From: Herbaspirillum sp. GW103
GTDB taxonomy: Bacteria; Pseudomonadota; Gammaproteobacteria; Burkholderiales; Burkholderiaceae_D
Direction: 5' to 3'
Length of the DNA stretch: 64,000 nt
NCBI RefSeq assembly: GCF_000261365.1
Contig: NZ_AJVC01000006.1
Location: 248,001-312,000, forward strand
Made by a program: the position numbers and the translations under genes. Below, piece by piece: positions 46,361 to 59,770 of this stretch. The notes under the pieces are model-generated. The model saw only the letters and a list, made by a program, of their open reading frames with translations. It was not told the origin of the DNA and made no database searches. The number at the start of each line of letters is the position of its first letter. The first letter of the stretch is position 1.

Positions 46361-47946
46361 AGCAACTCGCCCGCTTCGGCGGGTTGTTCCTGATCTGAAG
46401 ACTGGCCGCCCCGCGCGGCCAGCCAGGCGTCCAGTACGGCCTCGCTGCCCTTGGGGAAATGCAGGCCGAGCTTGGAACGGCGCCACAAGATATCGGCGGC
46501 ATTGGTCGCCCATTCGTGGCGCAACAAGTAGTCCACCTCGGCGGCATAGAGTCCACCGAGGATTTCTTCTCCCATCTCTTCCAAGTTCTTTCTTCCTTCC
46601 AGCAGCGTGTGCGTGCGGCTGCCATAGGCGCGCGCATAGCGTTTCAACAATGCAGCGGACAGCCACGGATACTGCTGCTGCAAGCCTTGCACGTATTGAT
46701 CGAACTGGCGCACCGAGCGGTTGGACGGCTGCGCACCATACAAGTCGCCACCCGGCAGGCAGCCATGTTCTGTCCAGGCACCGCGCTGCTTGCCCAGCAC
46801 CGGCGCGATCATGTCCACGGCTTCCTCGGCCAGCTTGCGGAAGGTGGTGATCTTGCCGCCGAAGACGGAGAGCAGCGGGGCGCCTTGCGTATTGAGATCG
46901 AGCTGGTAGTCGCGCGTGACGGCGGAGGCATCGGCGGCGGCATCTTCCAGCAGCGGGCGCACGCCCGAGTAGGACCACACGACATCGGCGGGCGTAATGG
47001 GCCGTTCGAAATATCGGTTGGCCAGCTGGCAGAGATAGGCCGTCTCGCCCTCGGAGATGGCCACGTCTTCCACCCGGCCCTGATAATCGATATCGGTGGT
47101 ACCAATGAGCGTGAAGTCCTGCTCGTAAGGAATGGCGAAGACGATGCGGCCATCCGGGTTCTGGAAGATGTAGGCGTGATCATGTTCGAACAGGCGCGGC
47201 ACCACGATGTGGCTGCCCTTGACCAGACGCACCGACTTGCTCGAATGCACATGCGCCGCATCGCCCAGGAATTGCGCCACCCATGGGCCGGCCGCATTGA
47301 CCACGCAACGTGCGCGCACCTGCATGGCGTGACCATCTTCCTGGCGCAGCACGGCTTGCCAGCCGTTGTCCTGACGCGTGAGCGATTCGCAGCGGGTGCG
47401 GGTCATGATGTGCGCGCCTTTTTCTGCCGCATCCATCGCATTCAACACCACCAGCCGGGCATCATCGACCCAGCCATCGGAGTAAACGAAGCCACGCGTG
47501 AACTGTGCTTTCAGTGGCGCACCCGAGGCGTGACGGCGCAGGTCCAGTGCGCGTGAGCCGGGCAGCAGTTCGCGTCGGGCCAGGTGATCGTAGAGGAACA
47601 TGCCGAGTCGAATCAGCCAGGCCGGGCGCTGTCCCCGGTCATGCGGCATCACGAAGCGCAGCGGCCACATGATGTGCGGGGCGCTGCGCAAGAGTACTTC
47701 GCGTTCGATCAATGCCTTGCGCACCAGCCCGAACTCGTAATGTTCCAGGTAGCGCAGGCCACCGTGGATGAGCTTGCTGGAGGACGACGACGTATGCTGC
47801 GCCAGGTCGTGCTGCTCGCACAGCGCCACCGACAGGCCGCGCCCGGCGGCGTCACGGGCGATGCCAGCGCCATTGATGCCGCCGCCGACTACCAGCACAT
47901 CGTACTGCGGGGGATAGGTGATGCCTTGCGTGCCATGTGCTTTCAT
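46342..47946 (-). CDS. glpD: aerobic glycerol-3-phosphate dehydrogenase
   Basis: 534 residues. FAD enzyme on the inner membrane that oxidises glycerol-3-phosphate to dihydroxyacetone phosphate and passes electrons to ubiquinone. Motifs: dinucleotide fold YDVLVVGGGINGAGIARDAAGRGL, SSSSSKLIHGGLRYLEHYEFGLV, VNAAGPWVAQF, FAIPYEQDFTLIGTTDIDY and GGKITTFRKLAEEAVD. It lies 11 bases after the phnE-type gene on the same strand, so it is very probably the last gene of the phn operon, an uncommon placement. A longer in-frame start inside the permease gene is rejected. Confidence 0.95.
   Translation of the reverse strand: MKAHGTQGITYPPQYDVLVVGGGINGAGIARDAAGRGLSVALCEQHDLAQHTSSSSSKLIHGGLRYLEHYEFGLVRKALIEREVLLRSAPHIMWPLRFVMPHDRGQRPAWLIRLGMFLYDHLARRELLPGSRALDLRRHASGAPLKAQFTRGFVYSDGWVDDARLVVLNAMDAAEKGAHIMTRTRCESLTRQDNGWQAVLRQEDGHAMQVRARCVVNAAGPWVAQFLGDAAHVHSSKSVRLVKGSHIVVPRLFEHDHAYIFQNPDGRIVFAIPYEQDFTLIGTTDIDYQGRVEDVAISEGETAYLCQLANRYFERPITPADVVWSYSGVRPLLEDAAADASAVTRDYQLDLNTQGAPLLSVFGGKITTFRKLAEEAVDMIAPVLGKQRGAWTEHGCLPGGDLYGAQPSNRSVRQFDQYVQGLQQQYPWLSAALLKRYARAYGSRTHTLLEGRKNLEEMGEEILGGLYAAEVDYLLRHEWATNAADILWRRSKLGLHFPKGSEAVLDAWLAARGGQSSDQEQPAEAGELLQAASR
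46364..46388 (+). terminator. candidate terminator of the urease operon
   Basis: CCCGC-TTCG-GCGGG with a stable UUCG loop followed by TTGTTCC, just after the ureJ stop; it lies inside the 3' coding end of glpD. The U-tract is weak. Confidence 0.4.
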
Positions 47947-47957
47947 GCGGGCTCCGA

Positions 47958-48788
47958 TCAGAGGATGCGCTTGCGGATCTGCGTGACCACCACTTCGGTC
48001 ACGATCACGATGGCGAAGATGGAGACCAGCACCGTCGCCACGCGCGGCCACTGGAACAGGTTCAACGCGGTATCGAGCACCATGCCCACGCCACCGGCGC
48101 CGACGATGCCCAGCACGGCCGATTCACGCACGTTGATGTCCCAGCGCAGCAGCACGATGGACATGAAGGCGGGCTTGAGTTGTGGCCAGTAGCCATACCA
48201 GATCTCGGAGAACTTGCTCGCACCGGAAGCCTGCAGCGCTTCGATGGGGCCGCGCGGCATCTGCTCGATGGTCTCGCCGGCCATCTTGCCGACGAAGCCG
48301 ATGGAGCGGAAGGCGATGGCCAGCGTACCGGCCAGCGGACCCGGCCCGAAGATGGCCAGGAACAACAGGGCCCACACCAGCGAATTGACCGAGCGGCTGG
48401 CGACCAGCACGATGCGGGCCAACAGGTTCAGACCGCGATGGCGGGTCAGGTTGGGGGCCACCAGCAGGCCAAAGGGAATGGCCAGCACGATGGAGAGCAG
48501 GGTACCCAGGGTCGCGATGTGGAGGGTTTCGATCAGCCCGGCCTTCACGTCGCTGCCGAAGTAGGCCCAGTCGATGGGCCACATGCGGGCGAGCATGTCG
48601 CTCATCTGTTCGGGCGCATCGTAGAGGAACTCGGGGATGATCTCGATGTAGCGCAGCGATTGCACCACGGCCAGCGCGATGACCAGCCACACCGTGAAGC
48701 GCAGGATGCGCTGCAGCGGCGTGTGGCGCTGCCATTCGCGCTCGGCCGGGTTGAGCGCGGCGGGGCGGGAGAGGACGGTATCAGACAT
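47958..48788 (-). CDS. phnE: phosphonate-type ABC transporter permease (second PhnE)
   Basis: 276 residues with an N-terminal helix and a PhnE core: LIETLHIATLGTLLSIVLAIPFGLLVAPNL, SVNSLVWALLFLAIFGPGPLAGTLAIAFRSIGFVGKMAGETIE, the EAA-type loop PIEALQASGASKFSEIWYGYWPQL, and [34 protein letters not shown]. It forms the channel with the preceding permease. Its ATG overlaps that gene's stop by 8 bases, and glpD begins 11 bases after its own stop. Confidence 0.9.
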   Translation of the reverse strand: MSDTVLSRPAALNPAEREWQRHTPLQRILRFTVWLVIALAVVQSLRYIEIIPEFLYDAPEQMSDMLARMWPIDWAYFGSDVKAGLIETLHIATLGTLLSIVLAIPFGLLVAPNLTRHRGLNLLARIVLVASRSVNSLVWALLFLAIFGPGPLAGTLAIAFRSIGFVGKMAGETIEQMPRGPIEALQASGASKFSEIWYGYWPQLKPAFMSIVLLRWDINVRESAVLGIVGAGGVGMVLDTALNLFQWPRVATVLVSIFAIVIVTEVVVTQIRKRIL

Positions 48789-49584
48789 TGAAGACCTTCT
48801 TGACCGAGTTCGCCAGCAGTTCGCCGACGACAATGATGGTGATGATGGTGACCAGGATGGTGAGCACGAAGTCGTAATCGAAACGCTGGAAGGCCGAGAA
48901 CAGTACGCCGCCCACACCGCCCGCACCGACGATGCCGACCATGGTCGAGTTGCGCAGATTGGAGTCAAGCTGGTAGGTGGAGAAGCCGACGAAGCGCGAC
49001 ATCACCTGCGGCAGCACACCGAACAGGATCACGTTCATGAAGGACGCACCGGTGGCGCGGATGGCTTCGACCTGCTTGATGGAGATCTCTTCAATGGCTT
49101 CGGCAAAGAGCTTGCCGATGAAACCGATGGAGGCCACGATCAGCGCCAGCACACCGGCGAGCGCGCCAAATCCGACCGCCTTGACGAACAGGATTGCGAC
49201 GATCACCGGATGCAGCGAACGGCACACCGACACCAGCGCACGCGCAGGCCACGAAACCCACGAGGGCATCAGGTTGCGCGCGCCCATGAGGCCGATGGGC
49301 AGCGAGAACAGAATGCCGAAGAGCGATGCCAGCACGGCGATCTGCAGGGTCTCCTTGATGCCGCCCCAGAGGATGTCGCCCTTGGAGAGGTCGGGCGGGA
49401 ACATGCGGCCCAGGAACTTGGCACCGTTTCCGAGACCGGACGAGAAGCGCTCCCAGGAGAAACCCAGTTGCGTGGCGGCATAGATCGCATACAGGGCGAT
49501 GAGCCAGATCACCACGCGGGTAGCCAGCTGCGGCTTGAAGGCCAGGCTCACGCGGGGCGTGGAGGAAGTCGTGGAAGTCGTCAT
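48781..49584 (-). CDS. phnE: phosphonate-type ABC transporter permease (first PhnE)
   Basis: 267 residues. PhnE signatures: [108 protein letters not shown] and [33 protein letters not shown]. Its ATG overlaps the phnC stop as ATGA. Two distinct PhnE subunits in one operon imply a heterodimeric channel. Confidence 0.92.
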   Translation of the reverse strand: MTTSTTSSTPRVSLAFKPQLATRVVIWLIALYAIYAATQLGFSWERFSSGLGNGAKFLGRMFPPDLSKGDILWGGIKETLQIAVLASLFGILFSLPIGLMGARNLMPSWVSWPARALVSVCRSLHPVIVAILFVKAVGFGALAGVLALIVASIGFIGKLFAEAIEEISIKQVEAIRATGASFMNVILFGVLPQVMSRFVGFSTYQLDSNLRNSTMVGIVGAGGVGGVLFSAFQRFDYDFVLTILVTIITIIVVGELLANSVKKVFNV

Positions 49585-50351
49585 GCCAGCCAGTCCTCGC
49601 CACCGTAGATCTGCTTGAGGAAATCGTCGGACAGGTTCTCGGCATTGCCGTCGTAGACCACGTGGCCACCGGACATGCCGATGATACGGTCGGCGTAGCG
49701 CTTGGCCAGTTCCACATCGTGGATGTTGACGATGACCGGGATCTTCTGCGCACGGCCCTGCTCCTTGAGCAGCGAGATGATCTCGAAGGACGTTTTGGGA
49801 TCCAGCGATGAGGTCGGCTCATCGGCCAGCAGCAGGCGCGGACGCTGCATCAGCGCGCGGGCGATGCCCACGCGCTGGCGCTGACCGCCGGAGAGCGCAT
49901 CGGCGCGCTGGTTGGCGAAGTTGCCCAGGCCCACGGTGTCCAGCAGTTCGAAGGCATGCGCGATATCTTCCTTGGCGAAATTGCGGCGCCAGGCAGTGAA
50001 GGCATTGACGTAACCCAATCTTCCGCACAACAGGTTCTCCATCACGGAAAGGCGTTCCACCAGGTTGTATTCCTGGAACACCATGCCGATGTGACGGCGT
50101 TGCTCACGGAGGGCGCGGCCACGCAGCTCGGCCAGATTCACGCGCTTGCCTTCCCCCTCAAACCAGATCGCGCCACGGCTGGGATCGACCAGGCGATTGA
50201 TGCAGCGGATCAGGGTGGACTTGCCGGTGCCGGAGGGGCCGATGATGGCGATCAGGCCGGCGTCGCCGATCTTCAGGTCGATGCCTTTGAGGATGGGATG
50301 GCCGGGCTTGTATTCCTTGACCAGGCCCTGGATTTCGATGGCGTGTGACAT
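49581..50351 (-). CDS. phnC: phosphonate-type ABC transporter ATPase PhnC
   Basis: 256 residues. ATPase of the PhnCDE importer: Walker [43 protein letters not shown] (PhnC-typical), signature [15 protein letters not shown], Walker [13 protein letters not shown], and [27 protein letters not shown]. The ATG at 50351 fits the family; an upstream in-frame start is Arg/Ala-rich and unlikely. No strong ribosome site is seen. It follows phnD by 160 bases. Confidence 0.93.
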   Translation of the reverse strand: MSHAIEIQGLVKEYKPGHPILKGIDLKIGDAGLIAIIGPSGTGKSTLIRCINRLVDPSRGAIWFEGEGKRVNLAELRGRALREQRRHIGMVFQEYNLVERLSVMENLLCGRLGYVNAFTAWRRNFAKEDIAHAFELLDTVGLGNFANQRADALSGGQRQRVGIARALMQRPRLLLADEPTSSLDPKTSFEIISLLKEQGRAQKIPVIVNIHDVELAKRYADRIIGMSGGHVVYDGNAENLSDDFLKQIYGGEDWLA

Positions 50352-50511
50352 GGGAGGCGCTTTCTCTGTGGATTTTTCTGCGGCTGCGGCAGTGCGCAGG
50401 ATGCGACGGGCCGCAGCCCCTGCTCTGGAGCAGGGGCTGTGCTGCATGTTGGTGCTTGGATCTGGTTGCGGCATCCGGACCTGAACGATCAGGGATGCCA
50501 TGCGGTGGTAC

Positions 50512-51501
50512 TTACTTCTTGCCGGCGCTTTGCTTGTCGTAGGCGGCGCGGTTGAAGGATTCGCCAGCGGACTGGGCGACGAAGCGCACCATCTCGAAGT
50601 CCTTCTTGTAGTTGATCGGGTAGAAGCGATCGGAACCGGCGAAGGCCTTCTTCAGTTCATCGGTGAAGCGATAGTCGTAGAAGCACTTGAGCATCTTGTC
50701 GCGGAAGTTCGGCTCCAGATCGTGCGCATAGGCGAAGTCCTGGGTCGGGAATTTCTCGCTGTGCCAGATGACGCGGAAGTTCTCGGCCTTGATGACGCCA
50801 CGTTCCACCATGCGATCGAAAACGTCCGAAGCGATGGCGGCGGCATCATAGTCGCCCGAGTTCACACCCAGGATGGACTGGTCATGCTTGCCGGAGAAGA
50901 TGATCTTGTAGTCCTTGTCCGGCGTCACGCCCAGCTTGGGGAACAGCGCCATCGGAGCCATGTGGCCGGAGTTGGAGGAGGGCGCGGTGTGGGCGACCTT
51001 CTTGCCCTTGAGGTCGGTCATCTTCTGGATCGGGCTGTCCTTGCGCACGATCACGTTGAGGGTATAACCCTGATAACCCTTGGCGTCACCGATGACGGCA
51101 AACGGCACGGCGCCGGCGATGTTGACGGCGAAGTTGGTCGGCCCCGGCGAGAAGCCGCCGACGTGCAGACGGCCCGAGCGCATGGCTTCGATTTCAGCGG
51201 CGTTGGACTGTACCTGGAAGAACACCACTTTCTTGGCGGTGCATTGCGAGAGGTAGTCGGTGAAGGGCTTGAAGATCTTGTCGTAGACGGCCGGATCTTC
51301 CACGGGGGTGAAGGTGAAGACCAGGGTATTGGGATTCTTCAGCTTCTTGGGATCGGTGGGGGTGTCGGCGGTCAGGTCGTGATTGGCGTCGCAGTATTGC
51401 TGGTCGAGGTCGCCGCGATTGCTGCAGGTGTCCTGGGCAAAGGCGACGGCCGGTGCGGCCAGGGCGAGTGCCAACAGAGTCTTGATCAGACGTGGGGTCA
51501 T
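50512..51501 (-). CDS. phnD: phosphonate/phosphite-type periplasmic binding protein PhnD
   Basis: 329 residues with signal peptide [23 protein letters not shown]. PhnD-family features: [88 protein letters not shown] and [17 protein letters not shown]. Four cysteines in the first 70 mature residues could form disulfides. The ligand may be a phosphonate, phosphite or phosphate ester. AGGAGA precedes the ATG. First gene of phnD-phnC-phnE-phnE-glpD. Confidence 0.92.
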   Translation of the reverse strand: MTPRLIKTLLALALAAPAVAFAQDTCSNRGDLDQQYCDANHDLTADTPTDPKKLKNPNTLVFTFTPVEDPAVYDKIFKPFTDYLSQCTAKKVVFFQVQSNAAEIEAMRSGRLHVGGFSPGPTNFAVNIAGAVPFAVIGDAKGYQGYTLNVIVRKDSPIQKMTDLKGKKVAHTAPSSNSGHMAPMALFPKLGVTPDKDYKIIFSGKHDQSILGVNSGDYDAAAIASDVFDRMVERGVIKAENFRVIWHSEKFPTQDFAYAHDLEPNFRDKMLKCFYDYRFTDELKKAFAGSDRFYPINYKKDFEMVRFVAQSAGESFNRAAYDKQSAGKK

Positions 51502-51659
51502 GCTGTCTCCTGGTGATGATGGTGTTGGTTTTGGTCTTGTTGCCGGTCGCCACAGCGGTGTTGCCTGGTGCGAGTCTGGCGATGTGCGGCAGTGTAGGCG
51601 AGGGGAACGCCTTTTGCTACCGGGCGCGGCGGCCAAGGAGGGGGTTTCCTTGCAGCTGC

Positions 51660-51697
51660 CTTTCCAGTGGCTTTCAATCTGCTTTCAAAGCACCTCG
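51660..51697 (+). promoter_or_regulatory. three 11-bp direct repeats CTTTCxA, response-regulator box
   Basis: CTTTCC (51660), CTTTCA (51671) and CTTTCA (51682) start exactly 11 bases apart on the same helix face, the layout bound by OmpR/PhoB-family regulators. They end about 33 bases before a -10-like TATAAA and lie between divergent phnD and the TctD-like gene. Confidence 0.55.
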
Positions 51698-51729
51698 GCA
51701 AGGGACTCGCGCATGGCGTGGTTTGGCGG

Positions 51730-51735
51730 TATAAA
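51730..51735 (+). promoter_or_regulatory. -10 box of the TctD-like regulator gene
   Basis: TATAAA, 34 bases before the start codon, without a recognisable -35, as expected for an activator-dependent promoter. Confidence 0.45.
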
Positions 51736-51768
51736 GGCGGCTGCACAACGATAACGACACGGGAGATC

Positions 51769-52455
51769 ATGCATATCCTGCTGGTGGAGGATGACATCGA
51801 CATGTCGCGCGCCTTGCTGCGCGCACTGGAGCGACGCGGCTTTCAGGTCACGCATTGCGGCGATTGCATCAGTGCGCTCTCGCACATCAAGGATGGGATC
51901 GGCGACCTGGTGGTGCTCGATCTCAATATTCCGGGACTGGACGGGCTGCACCTGTTGCAACGCATACGCTCGCAGGATATCGGCACGCCGGTGATCGTGT
52001 TGACGGCGCGCGGCGCGGTAGGCGATCGCGTGGTCGGACTCAATGCCGGCGCGGATGATTACCTCGCCAAGCCCTTTGATCTGGATGAGCTCGATGCGCG
52101 CATCCGTGCGCTGCTGCGGCGACGCTCCAATGCCGATGACGGGCTGCAACGGTGCGGGCGCTTGCGCTTTGATCGCGGTTCGGGGGCTTTCTATTGCGAC
52201 GATGAACCGCTTGAACTGACGCCGCGCGAGCATACGCTGTTGAAGGCGCTGATCGCCAAGCCGGGACATGCGGTGACCAAGGAGAAATTGTTCAGGCTGG
52301 TCTTCCCGATGGAAGAAAATACCCAGCTCGAAGCCATCGAGGTGGTGGTGCATCGGGTGCGCAAGAAACTCATGGAAACGGGTGCGGAGATCATGACCTT
52401 GCGCGGACTGGGCTATCTGCTGCGGGATCGGCAGCAGCAGGGTAGCGGGGGCTGA
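51769..52455 (+). CDS. OmpR-family response regulator (TctD/QseB-like)
   Basis: 228 residues: receiver with the acidic pocket (LLVEDD), phospho-acceptor Asp51 in VVLDLNIPGLDG, Thr/Lys switch residues in VLTARG and AKPFDLDELDARI, and an OmpR winged helix (LELTPREHTLLKALIAKPGHAVTKEKLFRLVF; IEVVVHRVRKKLMETGAEIMTLRGLGYLL). GGGAG precedes the ATG. The kinase gene starts 4 bases after its stop. In relatives TctD controls tricarboxylate uptake; here the divergent neighbour is the phn-glpD operon, a possible target. Confidence 0.93.
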   Translation: MHILLVEDDIDMSRALLRALERRGFQVTHCGDCISALSHIKDGIGDLVVLDLNIPGLDGLHLLQRIRSQDIGTPVIVLTARGAVGDRVVGLNAGADDYLAKPFDLDELDARIRALLRRRSNADDGLQRCGRLRFDRGSGAFYCDDEPLELTPREHTLLKALIAKPGHAVTKEKLFRLVFPMEENTQLEAIEVVVHRVRKKLMETGAEIMTLRGLGYLLRDRQQQGSGG

Positions 52456-52459
52456 GGAG

Positions 52460-53863
52460 GTGGCACATCTGTTTTCGCGGCGACGCTCGGTACGCGCCTA
52501 TCTGCTGGCGTGGATCATCTCGCCGATTGCGCTGTTCATCGTCATTGATTCCTTTTCGCTCTATCGCAATACGCTGGAGTCGGTGAATACGGCGTATGAC
52601 CGGATGCTCATTGCATCGGTACATTCGATTGGGGATCTGTTGCGCATCGAGAATGGCGAGCTCAAGGCATCGCTGCCTTATGCGGCGCTGGAGATTTACG
52701 AGGCCGATTATTCGAGCCGGATGATCTATCGCATCGACGGGCTGGATGGCAAGTTCTTCGAGGGCGACCAGGATCTGCCGTCCTACAAGGGAAAAGCAGA
52801 CAAGGCGGCTATCTATCCGGCGCTGGCGCATATCTATGAAGACACCTACAACGGGGTGCCGGTCAGGGTGGCAGCGCTGTTTCAGCCGGTGGTGACCAAT
52901 GATCCGCGGGGGGCGGCCCTGGTGCAGGTGGCCGAGACGATGGAGAACCGTAGTGCGCTGGCACGCAAGATTTTCTGGGAAACGCTGATTCGCCAGGCGG
53001 CGCTCTTGGTGGTGATCGTCTCGGTGACCCTGTATGTGGTGCGGCGCGCGCTGCAACCTGTGGATGCACTGCGTCGGCAGCTCGATGAGCGCCCGGCCGA
53101 TGATCTGTCACCGGTGGCGCCACCGATGGCGCCGCGTGAATTGCAACCGTTCATCGACGCCTTGAATCAGCTGATGACACGGTTGCGACGTTTGCTCGAT
53201 CATCAGCAACGCTTCGTGGCCAATGCCTCGCATCAGTTGCGTACACCGCTGGCCGTGCTCAAGACCCAGCTGCAATCAGGCTTGCGCGGCGATGCTCCGG
53301 CGCCGGTGATCTGGCAGGAGATGTCGGGCACGGTTGAACGCGCCACTACGCTGGCCAATCAGTTGCTGTCGCTGGCGAAGGTAGAACAGATACGCGGCCG
53401 GGGAGCGCAGGAGGTCTGCGACCTTGGCATGCTGGCGCGCGAGACGGCTGTGGACCTGTCACCGCTGATTGCGGAGAAGGATCTGGACTTCGAACTGGAG
53501 GGGGAAAAGATTCTGGTGATGGGACATCCGTGGATGATTGGCGAGTTGATTTCCAACCTGCTGCATAACGCGATCCGGCACACGCCGGTACAGGGTCGTC
53601 TCGGCATTCGCATCAGCGCACGTGAGGACGTGGCTGAGCTGCTGATCTGGGATAGTGGCGAAGGAATTGATGATCAGGCGATGGAGAATGTGTTCAAGGC
53701 GTTCTCCTCGAATGTCTCTTCAGCGGGGGGATTGGGGCTGACCATTTGCGGCGAGATTGTCGATTCGATGCAGGCGACCATCAGCTTGCGCAATCGGATC
53801 AACAAAGGGGGATCGATTGAAGGCTTGAATGCGCTGGTGCATTTCAGAGCAGTTGCTGCATGA
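52460..53863 (+). CDS. sensor histidine kinase, TctE-like
   Basis: 467 residues: helix 1 (YLLAWIISPIALFIVIDSFSLY), a periplasmic 2CSK_N-type sensor of about 130 residues, helix 2 (LIRQAALLVVIVSVTLYVVRRAL), HAMP, H-box with His258 (NASHQLRTPLAVLKTQL), then N, G1 and G2 boxes (ELISNLLHNAIRHTP; IWDSGEGIDD; GGLGLTICGEIV). The G2 box is intact. The start is odd: the only early start codon is GTG at 52460, which overlaps the end of the AGGAGG ribosome site. An in-frame CTG nine bases on has better spacing. Confidence 0.92.
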   Translation: MAHLFSRRRSVRAYLLAWIISPIALFIVIDSFSLYRNTLESVNTAYDRMLIASVHSIGDLLRIENGELKASLPYAALEIYEADYSSRMIYRIDGLDGKFFEGDQDLPSYKGKADKAAIYPALAHIYEDTYNGVPVRVAALFQPVVTNDPRGAALVQVAETMENRSALARKIFWETLIRQAALLVVIVSVTLYVVRRALQPVDALRRQLDERPADDLSPVAPPMAPRELQPFIDALNQLMTRLRRLLDHQQRFVANASHQLRTPLAVLKTQLQSGLRGDAPAPVIWQEMSGTVERATTLANQLLSLAKVEQIRGRGAQEVCDLGMLARETAVDLSPLIAEKDLDFELEGEKILVMGHPWMIGELISNLLHNAIRHTPVQGRLGIRISAREDVAELLIWDSGEGIDDQAMENVFKAFSSNVSSAGGLGLTICGEIVDSMQATISLRNRINKGGSIEGLNALVHFRAVAA

Positions 53864-54215
53864 TGCTTTGATGCTTTGATACGTTGATGCCGGTGACTTC
53901 CCGCTGCAGGAAAGAATAAGGAATCAAGCGGCGGCCGGTCGGTCGGCTTGGTGCAAGTACAGCTGTGGATAAATCATCTTCCCGATTTTGTCGGAATGGG
54001 AATGTGACCTGTGGAAAACACAAGCTTGTGCCGCTTGCCGGGATGGCAAGGTCCACGCGCGGGCGGTTCAGGGGCGATATGAAAGAAAGATGCAAGACAG
54101 CCCGATAATCGGGCGACACGACAGGAGCGGCTGTGGAAAAGATGAAGTATTCGACCGTTTTATGAGGAATCCGGCCAGGGCCAACGGGCATCAATACAAA
54201 CCGGCCGCCCAAAGC
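53864..54215. other. intergenic region without a gene, with DnaA-box-like words
   Basis: No frame here has protein character. It contains one exact DnaA-box word TGTGGATAA (53964-53972), two TGTGGAAAA words (54010-54018, 54132-54140) and a short palindrome GCCCGA-TAA-TCGGGC near 54100. No A/T-rich unwinding region accompanies them. Confidence 0.4.
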
Positions 54216-54246
54216 AAAAACCCTCGCTACTTTCGTAACGAGGGTT
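54216..54246 (-). terminator. rRNA operon terminator
   Basis: On the minus strand CCCTCGTTAC-GAAA-GTAGCGAGGG forms a 10-bp stem with one wobble pair and a GAAA tetraloop, followed by TTTTT. It lies 14 bases after the 5S gene. Confidence 0.9.
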
Positions 54247-54260
54247 CCTGGGAGTAACAA

Positions 54261-54374
54261 GCCTGACGATGACCTACTTTCACACTGGTTGCAGCACTAT
54301 CATCGGCGCGAAGTCGTTTCACGGTCCTGTTCGGGATGGGAAGGGGTGGTACCAACTTGCTATAGTCATCAGGC
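54261..54374 (-). rRNA. rrf: 5S ribosomal RNA
   Basis: 114 bases. The ends GCCTGATGAC and GTCATCGTCAGGC pair, and the interior carries the conserved ACCCCTTCCCATCCCGAAC and GAAACGACTTCGCGCCGATGATAGT segments of betaproteobacterial 5S rRNA. Last gene of the rrn operon. Confidence 0.95.
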
Positions 54375-54501
54375 ATAACTTGTAAAGTCAGTTGCTCTCA
54401 CTGGAGCAGCAACTAACCCAAACTGGAAGAAGTATTTATTAGATTCTTGGGTGTGATGCACTAGGGCAAACACAATATATGCTCAACTTGTCTATAACAG
54501 A

Positions 54502-54513
54502 GCTAATGTTATA

Positions 54514-54521
<8 letters not shown>
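54502..54521 (-). other. 3' half of the pre-23S processing stem
   Basis: These 20 bases pair with 57378-57397 with one mismatch, bringing the ends of 23S together for RNase III. Confidence 0.75.
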
Positions 54522-57377
<2,856 letters not shown>

Positions 57378-57385
<8 letters not shown>

Positions 57386-57397
57386 TATAACGTTAGC
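57378..57397 (-). other. 5' half of the pre-23S processing stem
   Basis: Pairs with 54502-54521 over 20 bases with one mismatch. Confidence 0.75.
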
Positions 57398-57524
57398 CTC
57401 TTTTGCAAGAGCGTTATAAAGAAGCGTTGAGTTTTAGCGTTTGCCGTATTCCAAAGTAAGTCTTCTAATTGCTAAGATCACTTCGTAATACTTTGATTGA
57501 TACAATCACACCCATTTTTACTTT

Positions 57525-57590
57525 CGCAAGAACCGAAGTCCTGGCGATCGTTTAAATGAATCTTTACTTCTTCCAGATTGTTAAAGAACA
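57525..57590 (-). promoter_or_regulatory. spacer boxA antitermination site and UUCG hairpin
   Basis: On the minus strand TGTTCTTTAACA (57579-57590) matches boxA, bound by NusB/NusE for antitermination. Just downstream a hairpin with a UUCG loop (57525-57546) repeats a hairpin of the 16S leader. The remainder of the 57386-57667 spacer shows nothing else. Confidence 0.7.
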
Positions 57591-57667
57591 AAAACAGCCA
57601 TTGATCGTAAAAGATCAAACCTAAATCACTACGCCAACTTGAACGCTGACTTAGGTTTGACATTTCT

Positions 57668-57743
57668 TGGTGGAGGTTGACGGGATCGAACCGACGACCC
57701 CCTGCTTGCAAAGCAGGTGCTCTCCCAGCTGAGCTAAACCCCC
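57668..57743 (-). tRNA. tRNA-Ala (TGC)
   Basis: 76 bases with encoded CCA. Acceptor GGGGGTT/AACCTCC, anticodon loop CTTTGCAAG with TGC, and GGTTCGATCC T-arm. Placed in the 16S-23S spacer after tRNA-Ile, the usual arrangement. Confidence 0.97.
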
Positions 57744-57750
57744 GAAACCT

Positions 57751-57827
57751 TGGTGGGTCTGGTTGGGCTCGAACCAACGACCCCCGCGTTATCAACACGG
57801 TGCTCTAACCAGCTGAGCTACAGACCC
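57751..57827 (-). tRNA. tRNA-Ile (GAT)
   Basis: 77 bases with encoded CCA. Acceptor GGGTCTG/CAGACCC, anticodon loop TTGATAA with GAT, and GGTTCGAGCC T-arm. It lies first in the 16S-23S spacer. Confidence 0.97.
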
Positions 57828-57906
57828 GCTTGGATCAGTATCAGTAGCAAGTCATCACAGCGTTGTGCTGCAGACCGTGCTTCACCAAATAACTGTTCTT
57901 TGAATT

Positions 57907-57931
57907 ACAGCCGATAAGTGTGGACGCTTAA
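57907..57931 (-). other. 3' half of the pre-16S processing stem
   Basis: Pairs with 59627-59651 at about 22 of 25 positions, enclosing 16S for RNase III cleavage. Confidence 0.65.
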
Positions 57932-57945
57932 CTTCGTGCGCACTC

Positions 57946-59483
<1,538 letters not shown>

Positions 59484-59600
59484 TCTCTGTTTTGTGCCAT
59501 TTCTGGCTACCCCGAAGGGCATCGCTCTCTCAAAATACTGACAGGTAATTTCTTGCGAACTTACCTATATTTCTTGTGAGCATTTAATATTTAAAGTTTC

Positions 59601-59668
59601 CAGAACCGAAGTTCTGTCGCACTTCATTAAACGCCCACGCTTATCGGCTGTTAATTTTTAAAGATCTT
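59601..59668 (-). promoter_or_regulatory. 16S leader: boxA-like site, UUCG hairpin, 5' processing stem
   Basis: On the minus strand AGATCTTTAAAAA (about 59656-59668) resembles boxA. Bases 59627-59651 pair with the 16S 3' flank. CAGAAC-TTCG-GTTCTG (59601-59616) is a perfect UUCG hairpin also found, slightly changed, in the 16S-23S spacer. Confidence 0.6.
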
Positions 59669-59741
59669 GTCTGCCGCAAACGCTCTGTGCGCTGTTTGCA
59701 TCGCTGCGAATCGTTTTGTTCGTCAGCAGCAGAGAAACGAG

Positions 59742-59770
59742 ATTATGTAGCAGTTTGTTTGTCGCGTCAA
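59742..59770 (-). promoter_or_regulatory. rRNA promoter P2 (proximal)
   Basis: -35 TTGACG (59765-59770) and -10 CATAAT (59742-59747), with an exact 17-base spacer. An A/T-rich UP-element-like tract lies upstream to about 59812. Confidence 0.8.

Noticed and set aside
47501..51501. A C-P lyase phosphonate degradation locus
   Set aside because: Only transporter genes are present; no phnG-M genes lie in the window, so catabolism of phosphonates cannot be claimed.
53864..54215. A replication origin
   Set aside because: Only one exact DnaA box, no A/T-rich unwinding element, and no dnaA, dnaN or parAB genes nearby.
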